Positions 25,378 to 34,147 of a stretch of 64,000 nucleotides of DNA are shown one piece after another. Made by a program: the position numbers and the translations under genes. This DNA comes from Sphingobacterium endophyticum (GTDB lineage Bacteria > Bacteroidota > Bacteroidia > Sphingobacteriales > Sphingobacteriaceae). Below the pieces are notes generated by a model, which saw only the letters and a list, made by a program, of their open reading frames with translations, had not been told where the DNA came from and made no database searches. How positions within the stretch are numbered: the first letter of the stretch is position 1; every line of letters starts with the position of its first letter. The stretch is taken from positions 310,001 to 374,000 of the forward strand of contig NZ_SMMI01000003.1 in NCBI RefSeq assembly GCF_009733535.1. Direction: 5' to 3'.

Positions 25378-26766
25378 ATGAATTACGACATTATTGTTAT
25401 CGGTAGTGGTCCGGGTGGATACGTTGCGGCAATCAGAGCTGCACAATTAGGATTCAAAACTGCCATTATCGAACGTGACGCATTAGGTGGAATCTGTCTT
25501 AACTGGGGCTGTATTCCTACCAAGGCACTTTTAAAGAGTGCACAAGTATTCGAATATTTAAATCATGCTGCCGATTATGGTATCAAAGTAAATGGTGGAG
25601 AAGCCGACTTTGAGGCTATTGTGAAAAGAAGTCGTGGTGTAGCAGATGGCATGAGTAAAGGTATACAGTTCTTGATGAAAAAGAACAAGATCGATGTGAT
25701 CATGGGTACTGCAAAAATTAAAAAAGGTGGTAAAATCGAAGTCAAAGCTGCAGATGGCTCTACAAAGGAATATACTGCTAAACATACAATCTTAGCTACA
25801 GGAGCACGATCTAGAGAATTACCTAACCTACCCCAAGACGGTAAAAAAATCATTGGATACCGTCAAGCAATGAACCTTCCTAAACAACCTAAGTCAATGG
25901 TCGTAGTAGGATCAGGTGCAATCGGTGTTGAATTTGCTTATTTCTATAATGCAATTGGTACCAAAGTTACGATCGTAGAATTTATGGATCGTATCGTTCC
26001 TGTTGAAGATGAAGAAATCTCAAAACAATTAGAAAAATCACTAAAGAAAGCTGGAATTAATATTCTTACGAAATCTGAAGTTCAATCTGTTGACACGAAA
26101 GGTGACCTTTGTAAAGTTACTATTAAAACAGAGAAAGGTACAGAAACCTTGGAAGCAGAGGTTGTACTTTCTGCAGTAGGTATTACGCCAAACATTGAGA
26201 ATTTAGGTCTTGAAGAAGTTGGAGTAAAAACGGATAAGGGCAGAGTTTTAGTTGATGATTTTTATAAAACAAATATTGATGGCGTTTATGCAATCGGAGA
26301 TATCGTTAAAGGTCAAGCCCTTGCACACGTAGCATCTGCTGAAGGTATTACCTGTATTGAAAAAATCAAAGGCTTACACGTAGATCCGATTGATTATAAT
26401 AACATTCCTGGATGTACCTATTGTTCTCCTGAAGTAGCTTCTGTAGGTTTTACGGAAAAAGCTGCTAAGGATGCAGGTTATGAAATCAAAGTTGGTAAAT
26501 TCCCATTTTCAGCATCTGGTAAAGCTTCGGCTGCTGGAGCTAAAGATGGCTTTGTAAAAGTTATTTTTGACGCGAAATATGGTGAATTCCTAGGAGCACA
26601 TTTAATTGGTGCAAATGTTACTGAAATGATCGCTGAAGTAGTTGTTGCTCGTAAATTAGAGTCAACAGGTCACGAAATCATTAAATCAGTACACCCTCAC
26701 CCTACAATGAGTGAAGCTATTATGGAAGCAGTTGCCGATGCATACGGTGAAGTAATCCATTTATAA
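25378..26766 (+). CDS. lpdA: Dihydrolipoyl dehydrogenase (E3), paralogue 2
   Basis: 462 residues, same fold and motifs as paralogue 1: IGSGPGGYVAAI, disulfide in GGICLNWGCIPTK, NAD site VVGSGAIGVEFA, YAIGDI, and HPHPTMSEA. It differs from paralogue 1 in the LNWGC rather than LNVGC active-site form and in much of the interface domain, so the two are old paralogues that probably serve different complexes. It stands alone with its own terminator. Confidence 0.94.
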   Translation: MNYDIIVIGSGPGGYVAAIRAAQLGFKTAIIERDALGGICLNWGCIPTKALLKSAQVFEYLNHAADYGIKVNGGEADFEAIVKRSRGVADGMSKGIQFLMKKNKIDVIMGTAKIKKGGKIEVKAADGSTKEYTAKHTILATGARSRELPNLPQDGKKIIGYRQAMNLPKQPKSMVVVGSGAIGVEFAYFYNAIGTKVTIVEFMDRIVPVEDEEISKQLEKSLKKAGINILTKSEVQSVDTKGDLCKVTIKTEKGTETLEAEVVLSAVGITPNIENLGLEEVGVKTDKGRVLVDDFYKTNIDGVYAIGDIVKGQALAHVASAEGITCIEKIKGLHVDPIDYNNIPGCTYCSPEVASVGFTEKAAKDAGYEIKVGKFPFSASGKASAAGAKDGFVKVIFDAKYGEFLGAHLIGANVTEMIAEVVVARKLESTGHEIIKSVHPHPTMSEAIMEAVADAYGEVIHL

Positions 26767-26779
26767 GATAATAACATCA

Positions 26780-26807
26780 AAAAAAGCCACCTCTGGGTGG
26801 CTTTTTT
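26780..26807 (+). terminator. Terminator after the second lpd gene
   Basis: AAAAAGCCACC / GGTGGCTTTTTT with a TCTG loop. Confidence 0.88.
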
Positions 26808-26841
26808 ATTTCTATTTGATATCAGTTGAATTAAAATAAAT

Positions 26842-26882
26842 ACATTTTAAGATATAAAATGTCGACATTTTTTATAGATTTG
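26842..26882 (+). promoter_or_regulatory. Promoter region of the YdcF gene with three ACATTTTA half-sites
   Basis: -7 box TAGATTTG at 26875-26882. Just upstream lie ACATTTTA (26842-26849), TAAAATGT (26855-26862) and ACATTTT (26865-26871) in alternating orientation. They form an 8-bp dyad and a 16-bp perfect palindrome centred on GTCGAC. Regulator binding is inferred. Confidence 0.45.
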
Positions 26883-26902
26883 AATAATAATAAAAATAAA
26901 AA

Positions 26903-27397
26903 ATGAAAGCTATAATTATGGTTCTTGGTTCACCGAATGATAACAATGGCAATCTTTCAACATTTGCATTTGATAGATTGTACCGAACCTATGATTTGGC
27001 AGAATCAAACGAAACTTCCAAGATACTGTGTACCGGTGGAGTTGGAGAACATTTCAATAAAACCGATAAACCACATTTTTACTATGCTCAAGAATTTCTA
27101 AAACTTAAAGGCATTGATCCTAACCGATTTCTACCAGGTATCGCTTCAAAAAACACTGTGGAAGATTTTTCGCTTTCAAAATCAATGATCGAGGAAATAA
27201 AACCGGACCTGCTCATCATTATTACCTCTGAATTCCATATGGAAAGAGTCAAGATATTAGCTGAGGCAATTATTCCTGATTCGACTAAATTTTATGTTTC
27301 TGTTGACACTTCCCTTTCTTCATTAGAGATGAGACCTTTAATAGAACACGAAAAACATGCATTAAATTTTCTCAAGGAGAATGGAATAAAATATTAA
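26903..27397 (+). CDS. YdcF/DUF218 family protein
   Basis: 164 residues. Opening strand AIIMVLGSPN, then LCTGGVGEH, the SKNTVEDF motif and ITSEFHMERV, in the order expected for the DUF218 alpha/beta fold linked to envelope or nucleotide-cofactor chemistry. There is no N-terminal membrane segment, so this is a soluble, short member. It is convergent with the next gene with one base between stops. Confidence 0.8.
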   Translation: MKAIIMVLGSPNDNNGNLSTFAFDRLYRTYDLAESNETSKILCTGGVGEHFNKTDKPHFYYAQEFLKLKGIDPNRFLPGIASKNTVEDFSLSKSMIEEIKPDLLIIITSEFHMERVKILAEAIIPDSTKFYVSVDTSLSSLEMRPLIEHEKHALNFLKENGIKY

Positions 27398-27398
27398 T

Positions 27399-28436
27399 TT
27401 ATTTTTTCTTCCAAATACTTTCCGCCCATCTTCCAACAAACCAAAAGGATATCGCTAATAAAAGGAAGAATATGGTTCGGTTTATATTATCCCATAAATA
27501 TTCAACAAATCTAGTGTAGAGATTCAAAATAAAGAATACGAAACCTATATCTCGGGCTACATGATTTTTGGTTTTCATGCCATAAATTGCTAACCCTAAT
27601 GACAAGCCAACTCCTAATAAACCCCAATAAAAGATTTCGTATTGCCTAACACTTGACCATTTATCAAAATCGCTGTAATTTCCAAAAATGGACAATAACC
27701 ATAAAGCAATCATGGTATATAAGAGTCCAACAGCAAATGATGTGGATTGAAAAACCTGAATAGATTTAATTCTCGGCTGCACAAAAATAGCGAAAGCGGT
27801 CAGGAGCAAACCAAAAATGGTAAATCTTAGTGGATAATTCATTCCCCAAAACTTAAAGCCCCAGTTGCTATGGAAAGCAGTTTCCGTAGCAAACCAAATA
27901 CCTAATGCGACTAATGTGAATACCCAAAGCAATTTTGAAGTTAATTTGATGGAAAGAATGGCATATATTATGATAGACATCAGAAACAACCAAGTGAAGT
28001 GGTATTCATTTCGATCTAAAACCTGGCCTAAAAACCCAATGCTCGCTGCCGTTGAAAAAGCACCTGCCAACATGAGGGTTTCGTTGGAAAAGTTTTTATC
28101 GGGATTTTTGGCTTTATTCCTGAATCCCAGGATATAGAACAATACAGCCAGGCCAGCAAATCCCAAACAGAAAATAACATTTGGAGTTTCATAAAATTTT
28201 TCCACAAGATCCGACAGGTAACCATCCGAAAACAGAGATACAACTGAAAAAATCAAGGATGCCAAAGCTATCCAAAAGGCATACCTAGCCAACATTCCCC
28301 ATTCAAACCCTTTGTCATCAAGGTTGTTCTTTAATTCTTCAGATTTCTCTGTGCTTAGCAATCCCTCGCGCTCCCAATGCTCTACAGCTTGCTCAATTGT
28401 TTCTCGTTCAGATTTATTTACGTCTAATTTCTTCAA
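27399..28436 (-). CDS. DUF2157-like polytopic membrane protein
   Basis: 345 residues. A soluble N-terminal helical part (1-45, QAVEHWEREGLLSTEK) precedes about nine to ten hydrophobic helices and a basic C-terminus (WAESIWKKK). The N-terminal pattern followed by a helix bundle matches DUF2157 membrane proteins. Role unknown. Divergent from uvrA with a 129-base gap. Confidence 0.75.
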   Translation of the reverse strand: MKKLDVNKSERETIEQAVEHWEREGLLSTEKSEELKNNLDDKGFEWGMLARYAFWIALASLIFSVVSLFSDGYLSDLVEKFYETPNVIFCLGFAGLAVLFYILGFRNKAKNPDKNFSNETLMLAGAFSTAASIGFLGQVLDRNEYHFTWLFLMSIIIYAILSIKLTSKLLWVFTLVALGIWFATETAFHSNWGFKFWGMNYPLRFTIFGLLLTAFAIFVQPRIKSIQVFQSTSFAVGLLYTMIALWLLSIFGNYSDFDKWSSVRQYEIFYWGLLGVGLSLGLAIYGMKTKNHVARDIGFVFFILNLYTRFVEYLWDNINRTIFFLLLAISFWFVGRWAESIWKKK

Positions 28437-28534
28437 AATGTCGCGCTTTGTTGATTAAAGGTAATACTTTTCAATAATCCTGCCTAATAGAAGATTAGCC
28501 TTTCGGTTCTTAAAAATCTCTACCTAAAAATCTG

Positions 28535-28542
28535 TAACTTTG
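28535..28542 (+). promoter_or_regulatory. Putative -7 box of uvrA
   Basis: TAACTTTG matches TAnnTTTG, ending 23 bases before the ATG. No SOS-type operator is recognisable in the gap. Confidence 0.45.
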
Positions 28543-28565
28543 CATTTTGCTAAAAGGATAGATTA

Positions 28566-31415
28566 ATGGCCGTAAAAAAAGCAGTAGACCTCGGAGATCA
28601 AAGCGAAGTAGAAGTTTTTGGTGCTCGAGTGCATAACCTCAAAAATATAGACGTATCATTTCCAAGAAATCAACTCGTTGTCATTACCGGATTAAGTGGG
28701 AGTGGAAAGTCCTCTTTGGCTTTCGACACTATTTATGCGGAAGGACAAAGACGTTATATGGAAACTTTTTCTGCATATAGCCGTCAGTTTTTAGGAGGTA
28801 TGGAGAGACCAGATGTGGATAAAATTTCCGGTCTTAGCCCAGTTATTTCTATTGAACAAAAAACAACTTCCAAAAACCCAAGGTCGACAGTAGGAACAAT
28901 CACTGAAATCTATGATTTTCTAAGATTGCTTTACGCAAGAATTGGTGAAGCCTACTCCTACGTTACCGGGAAAAAAATGGAACGTATGTCTGATGATGAA
29001 ATCACAGACAGAATTCTTGGTGAATTCAATAATGAAGGAATATACATCCTTGCTCCAGTTGTAAAAGGGAGAAAAGGTCATTATCGGGAACTATTTGAAC
29101 AAATCAGAAAGCAAGGATATACGAAAGTTCGAGTTGATGGTGAAATATTAGACCTAGTAGCAAAGATGCAGGTTGACAGATATAAGATCCATGATATTGA
29201 AATTGTGGTCGACAGAATCCTAGTTGAAAAAGAAAGTCGCAAAAGGCTTTTTACTTCGATAGGTCAGGCACTGAAAACTTCTAAAGGTATTATTAAGATT
29301 GCCAACAAGGAAAATAAAGAACAATTTTTCAGTAGGTATCTGATGGATGCCGAATCTGGAATTTCTTATGATGAACCGCAACCAAATACATTTTCATTCA
29401 ACTCTCCATATGGGGCATGTCCAAAATGCGATGGATTAGGTTATATTTATGAAATAGACAAAAAAATTGTTATTCCTGATCGTAGCTTAAGTATCCAGAA
29501 AGGTGCTATTGTTCCATTAGGTCCAGTTAAAGATTCCTGGAATTTCGCAGTTCTAAAAGCTGTAGCTAAAAAATATGACATCTCTCTCTCCACTCCTGTC
29601 GATAAGATTTCCGAAGAATTAATTGACAATTTATTATTTGGTGAAGAGGAGCCTATCAACTTAACTGTTTCTTATGGTTCATATGGAGCTAGGGAATATA
29701 AGGTTCAATTTGCAGGTATTTTTAAAATGCTTGAGGAAATGAGTGCGAAATACAGTGAGGATACACAAGGCTTAGATGAATTTAGAACCCAAGTAATCTG
29801 TCCTGAATGTCATGGCGCACGTTTGAAAAAGGAATCTCTGCATATCAAAGTAGCTGATAGAAACATTTCAGAGTTAGCAGAGATGGATATAGTTGCCTTG
29901 AGTGAATGGTTCGACGGGATTGAAACCAAACTTTCAGAAAGACAAAACATTATTGCAACGGAGATTATTAAAGAAATCAAGACCAGAATAGGATTTTTGT
30001 TAGACGTAGGTTTGAATTACTTAACCTTAAACCGTAGTTCGAAAAGTTTATCAGGAGGTGAAGCACAACGTATTCGTTTGGCGACGCAGATTGGTTCACA
30101 ATTAGTCAATGTGCTATATATTCTAGATGAACCTAGTATCGGCTTACATCAACGCGATAATGAGCGTCTTATCAATGCTCTTAAAAACTTAAGAGATATC
30201 GGTAACTCAATCCTAGTTGTAGAACACGACAAGGATATGATTCTACATGCAGACTATGTTATTGACATGGGTCCAGCGGCAGGATTACATGGCGGGAAGG
30301 TGGTTGCACAGGGAACCCCTAAACAGTTGATGAAGGAAAATACCCTGACAACAGATTACTTAAACGGAACAAGAGAAATAAAAGTCCCTGCTGAAAGGAG
30401 AAAAGGGAATGGCCATAAGCTATCATTAAAAGGTGCAAAAGGGCATAATTTAAAAAATGTCAGTATCGACATACCTTTAGGGGAATTGGTACTCGTCACA
30501 GGTGTATCAGGATCAGGGAAGTCAAGTTTGATCACTAATACCCTTTATCCTATTTTGAATCATCATTTCTTTAGGGCTAAAGCGAAACCACTAGCATACG
30601 ATAAAATTGTAGGTTTAGAAAACATAGATAAGGTTATTGAGATTGATCAATCTCCAATAGGAAGAACCCCAAGATCAAATCCTTCTACTTATACTGGTGT
30701 ATTTTCAGATATTCGTGCATTATATGTGCAGTTACCGGAATCAAAAATACGAGGTTACAAACCGGGGCGATTTTCATTCAATGTAAAAGGAGGAAGATGT
30801 GAGACCTGTCAGGGCGCAGGAATGAAAATTATTGAGATGAATTTTCTTCCTGATGTTCAAGTTCCCTGTGAAACCTGCAACGGAAAGCGCTATAATCGAG
30901 AGACATTAGAAGTTCGCTATCGAGGAAAGTCTATTTCTGATGTTTTGGACATGAGCATAGATGAGGCAGTAGGATTCTTTGAAAACATTCCTTCCATCTA
31001 TAGAAAAATTAAAACCCTTCAAGATGTTGGGTTAGGATATATTACTTTAGGCCAATCTTCGACAACGCTATCTGGAGGGGAGGCTCAAAGGGTAAAACTG
31101 GCGACAGAACTCTCTAAAAAAGATACTGGGAAAACTTTTTATATACTGGATGAACCTACTACAGGATTACATTTTGAAGATGTCAATGTATTATTGGGAG
31201 TCATCAATCGACTGGTAGATCGCGGTAATACGGTATTGATTATTGAACATAATCTGGATGTGATCAAAGCTGCTGATTGGGTCATCGACATGGGGCCTGA
31301 AGGAGGCAAAAATGGTGGTAAGCTTCTATTCCAGGGTACTCCAGAAGATTTAATTAAGCAGAAAAATTCCGAAACGGGTAGATTCCTGAAAATCGAAATG
31401 AACTATAATAAATAA
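28566..31415 (+). CDS. uvrA: Excinuclease ABC subunit A
   Basis: 949 residues, the usual UvrA length. DNA-damage recognition ATPase of nucleotide excision repair. Two ABC modules: Walker A GLSGSGKSS (about 42-50) and GVSGSGKSS (second half), signature LSGGEAQR twice, Walker B LYILDEPS and FYILDEPT. Zinc-binding cysteine pairs occur in CPKCDGLGY, CPECHGARL and CETCQGAG/CETCNGKRY. Single gene ending in a hairpin shared with the convergent peptidase locus. Confidence 0.98.
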   Translation: MAVKKAVDLGDQSEVEVFGARVHNLKNIDVSFPRNQLVVITGLSGSGKSSLAFDTIYAEGQRRYMETFSAYSRQFLGGMERPDVDKISGLSPVISIEQKTTSKNPRSTVGTITEIYDFLRLLYARIGEAYSYVTGKKMERMSDDEITDRILGEFNNEGIYILAPVVKGRKGHYRELFEQIRKQGYTKVRVDGEILDLVAKMQVDRYKIHDIEIVVDRILVEKESRKRLFTSIGQALKTSKGIIKIANKENKEQFFSRYLMDAESGISYDEPQPNTFSFNSPYGACPKCDGLGYIYEIDKKIVIPDRSLSIQKGAIVPLGPVKDSWNFAVLKAVAKKYDISLSTPVDKISEELIDNLLFGEEEPINLTVSYGSYGAREYKVQFAGIFKMLEEMSAKYSEDTQGLDEFRTQVICPECHGARLKKESLHIKVADRNISELAEMDIVALSEWFDGIETKLSERQNIIATEIIKEIKTRIGFLLDVGLNYLTLNRSSKSLSGGEAQRIRLATQIGSQLVNVLYILDEPSIGLHQRDNERLINALKNLRDIGNSILVVEHDKDMILHADYVIDMGPAAGLHGGKVVAQGTPKQLMKENTLTTDYLNGTREIKVPAERRKGNGHKLSLKGAKGHNLKNVSIDIPLGELVLVTGVSGSGKSSLITNTLYPILNHHFFRAKAKPLAYDKIVGLENIDKVIEIDQSPIGRTPRSNPSTYTGVFSDIRALYVQLPESKIRGYKPGRFSFNVKGGRCETCQGAGMKIIEMNFLPDVQVPCETCNGKRYNRETLEVRYRGKSISDVLDMSIDEAVGFFENIPSIYRKIKTLQDVGLGYITLGQSSTTLSGGEAQRVKLATELSKKDTGKTFYILDEPTTGLHFEDVNVLLGVINRLVDRGNTVLIIEHNLDVIKAADWVIDMGPEGGKNGGKLLFQGTPEDLIKQKNSETGRFLKIEMNYNK

Positions 31416-31417
31416 AA

Positions 31418-31442
31418 GAAAGGGAGCTTTTTGCTCCCTTTC
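31418..31442. terminator. Hairpin between uvrA and the M14 peptidase gene
   Basis: GAAAGGGAGC / GCTCCCTTTC with loop TTTTT. Short T content after it; probably serves both converging transcripts. Confidence 0.7.
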
Positions 31443-31443
31443 A

Positions 31444-34146
31444 TTATTTATAAAGCTGATTGAACAACATTTTAAATGTACCGTGACTTTGCGCCCGATT
31501 GGTAATCTCAGGACCAATAGCAACTAGTTTTCCTTTTCCAATTTTAGACACTAGACCAATATTTACATCTTTTAAATACTGCTGTCCATGTGCCCAACCA
31601 CTCAATAAGGATTTATCTGTTGTAATAGCCCCCAACGAATACAATTGATCAGAATTCTGGAACTTAAATACCGGACTGTTATTAAATACAATATTTAGAT
31701 CTTTAGGTAGGCCATAGTTTTCAGGTTTCGTGATGTCGACTTCTGCTTTGAGGATACTAGTAGGAACATAATATTTTACATTGGATAATTTGATCTTTTT
31801 ACCATCTTTCCCTGTTTCCATTAATGGATTTTCTACTGGTAAATTAAAATGATATACTAGATCTGAAGAAGATCCTACAGTTAAGATCTGCCCGCCATTC
31901 TCAACAAAAGATTTGAGAATAGGCAATGATTTTTCAGTTGACACAGCGCCTAACATATGCTTATAACGCTCTGGTACTATGGATTCGTCAACCGATCTAC
32001 CACCACTATTTGAACCAAATGCAGGAATACCTTGACCAATAAATAATAGGACATCAAAATTCTTAATAGAATTATTGTCAATATCTTGAGGATAAAACAG
32101 TTTACAGTCAAAACCATATTGTTCAAGAATCCACCTTACCCATCCAGAAGGCATACTACCTCCATAATAATCAAATAATCCAATTTTCATAGATTCTACA
32201 GGCTCTAACTGTTTAGGTTTTGAAGAAACTGTCTGGCTCTGCAAACCTAACTGATTTCCAAATTCCTTTAGTTTGTTTCCTTCTTTTGCATCCACATAGA
32301 AATCTTTAGTGGCCAGATCTCGATATACTTTTACTCCGGACTTAAGCAATTGGTTTACGGCTATAAATGCATCATTGGCCTTTCCATTGATTAAATAGCC
32401 AGCCTTAGAGTTAGAAACCTCCCTAGCCAATGGATTCAGTAAAACTCCATGTTCTTTTTGTTCTAGGGGAGCATTGAAATCATCATACACTTTATCATAA
32501 TCAACGCCCATTTGCATGGCTAAGGTCCAGCCTGCAGCATCATATGGACGAATGGGAGGGCCACCTTCATATTCAACATCATGCGGATGATCCTGTGCCT
32601 CGAACATATCTAAAACTTGTGGCCTAAAAGCCTGATTGGTTTTAACAACTATAGAACCCTTTGGATATTTTTTTCCATTTAAATCAAATTCTGAAGTCGC
32701 TTGATAAACATACACACCAGATTTAATCAATGCATTTGTAAACTTGATTACAGTCCCAAAATCTGCCTGGTCTGCTGAAAGGATATATGCCCGAGGATCG
32801 CGTTTTGATTTATCATTGAAGATTGCCTCAAAATAGCTATTAGGGATTATCTTCGAGCGATAGTAAGAATTGTTTTCCTCTTTCTTGATTTTCCCTGAAG
32901 CAATATCAGCATCATAAGCCTTTTCTATTGATTCAGCATATTTTGGATACTTTGTCCATGTATCTGTATTACCTCTATCAATAGAATTTTTACCCATTTT
33001 ATAGAAATTATACAACAGTTTATCACCGTTTCTAGCTGCATAGTCAAGTATTGCAAAGTTCATCGATACGGAATAGTCAATTGATTTTCTGAAATTCCAT
33101 TTTTGAGGAGAAACCGGGAATGGAAGACCATTTCTAGGAATTTGTCTTTCTGCAACTAAAGGGATCTCTGAGGGAGTTGGATTACCCGTAATTTCAGTTA
33201 ATATTCCTATCATATTATGGAAATATGGAGCTGTCCTCAATCCGCCATTCCACCAAGTTGAAAATCCAGATTGGTCCATCCTGACATATCCAGGCTTGTC
33301 TTCCTCATTAAGTCTGTTGATCATAGAAAAGCCTACCCCATCAATTCCGGTAACTAATAAAGGATCGAAAACATAATTGAAAGGATCTCTATAAGGAGGT
33401 CCAGCAACGATGGTTCCATCAGGAGAAGTCTGATGATGATTATAGATAATCTGGGGCAACCAATCTACATAGACAACTTTAGCCAGATTGCTAGCCTCCT
33501 TCATATTATACATAAAGAAATCCCTATTATTGTCATGACCAACATATTTCTGATATAAGGTTGGAATGGACATGTTTCTTTTCTTTACATCATCATATTG
33601 CATATACCAATCCGCCAACAAATCCTGACCATCCGGATTGACATGCCACATCAGGACAACAACTTTATCCAGATAATTATTGATTTCAGCATCATTTCTA
33701 TTGGTTAATTGATAAAAGGTTTCAACCAATTGATGCGAGCCAACCATTTCATTGGAATGCATACCCCCATCTATCCAGACAACAGGTTTTCCCTGAGTTG
33801 ACAATTCTTTCGCTTCATCCTCAGATATGCCTTCTGCACGTCCTAATGTTTGAGAAATTTTCCTATATTTTTCTATATTCTTTAGGTTATCAGGAGAAGA
33901 TATAATCATTAAATATTGCTGTCTTCCTTCTTCGGTCAAACCTGCTTTTTGGATAATAACGCGGTTGGATTCCTTAGCAACCTTTAAGAAATAACTTTCC
34001 ATTTGCTTATAATTGGCAAGCTTATAGTCATCCCCAATATTATAACCAAAATGGTCTTTAGGACTTGTTACTTGTTGGGCAGTACCATAATTGAACTGAC
34101 CGATCAAAAGGGCAACAAGAACTGATTTTATGGTGTTTTTAATCAT
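31444..34146 (-). CDS. Secreted M14 family zinc carboxypeptidase-like metallopeptidase
   Basis: 900 residues with a signal peptide (1-24, ending GTAQQ). The M14 catalytic domain covers about 35-390. Zinc ligands are visible in GGMHSNE (H130, E133) and probably in the His pair of NHHQTSPDG. Supporting blocks are GHDNNRDF and the likely catalytic Glu in LTEITG. The large C-terminal part (about 400-900) looks like added sandwich and glutamine-amidotransferase-like folds (LFIGQGIPAFG, LTVGSSSD). Last gene of the SusC-SusD-peptidase operon, one base after the S9 gene. Would trim peptides in the periplasm. Confidence 0.9.
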   Translation of the reverse strand: MIKNTIKSVLVALLIGQFNYGTAQQVTSPKDHFGYNIGDDYKLANYKQMESYFLKVAKESNRVIIQKAGLTEEGRQQYLMIISSPDNLKNIEKYRKISQTLGRAEGISEDEAKELSTQGKPVVWIDGGMHSNEMVGSHQLVETFYQLTNRNDAEINNYLDKVVVLMWHVNPDGQDLLADWYMQYDDVKKRNMSIPTLYQKYVGHDNNRDFFMYNMKEASNLAKVVYVDWLPQIIYNHHQTSPDGTIVAGPPYRDPFNYVFDPLLVTGIDGVGFSMINRLNEEDKPGYVRMDQSGFSTWWNGGLRTAPYFHNMIGILTEITGNPTPSEIPLVAERQIPRNGLPFPVSPQKWNFRKSIDYSVSMNFAILDYAARNGDKLLYNFYKMGKNSIDRGNTDTWTKYPKYAESIEKAYDADIASGKIKKEENNSYYRSKIIPNSYFEAIFNDKSKRDPRAYILSADQADFGTVIKFTNALIKSGVYVYQATSEFDLNGKKYPKGSIVVKTNQAFRPQVLDMFEAQDHPHDVEYEGGPPIRPYDAAGWTLAMQMGVDYDKVYDDFNAPLEQKEHGVLLNPLAREVSNSKAGYLINGKANDAFIAVNQLLKSGVKVYRDLATKDFYVDAKEGNKLKEFGNQLGLQSQTVSSKPKQLEPVESMKIGLFDYYGGSMPSGWVRWILEQYGFDCKLFYPQDIDNNSIKNFDVLLFIGQGIPAFGSNSGGRSVDESIVPERYKHMLGAVSTEKSLPILKSFVENGGQILTVGSSSDLVYHFNLPVENPLMETGKDGKKIKLSNVKYYVPTSILKAEVDITKPENYGLPKDLNIVFNNSPVFKFQNSDQLYSLGAITTDKSLLSGWAHGQQYLKDVNIGLVSKIGKGKLVAIGPEITNRAQSHGTFKMLFNQLYK

Positions 34147-34147
34147 T

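Noticed and set aside
28443..28565. LexA-type SOS box upstream of uvrA
   Set aside because: No convincing dyad was found in the gap; only a -7-like box is present.
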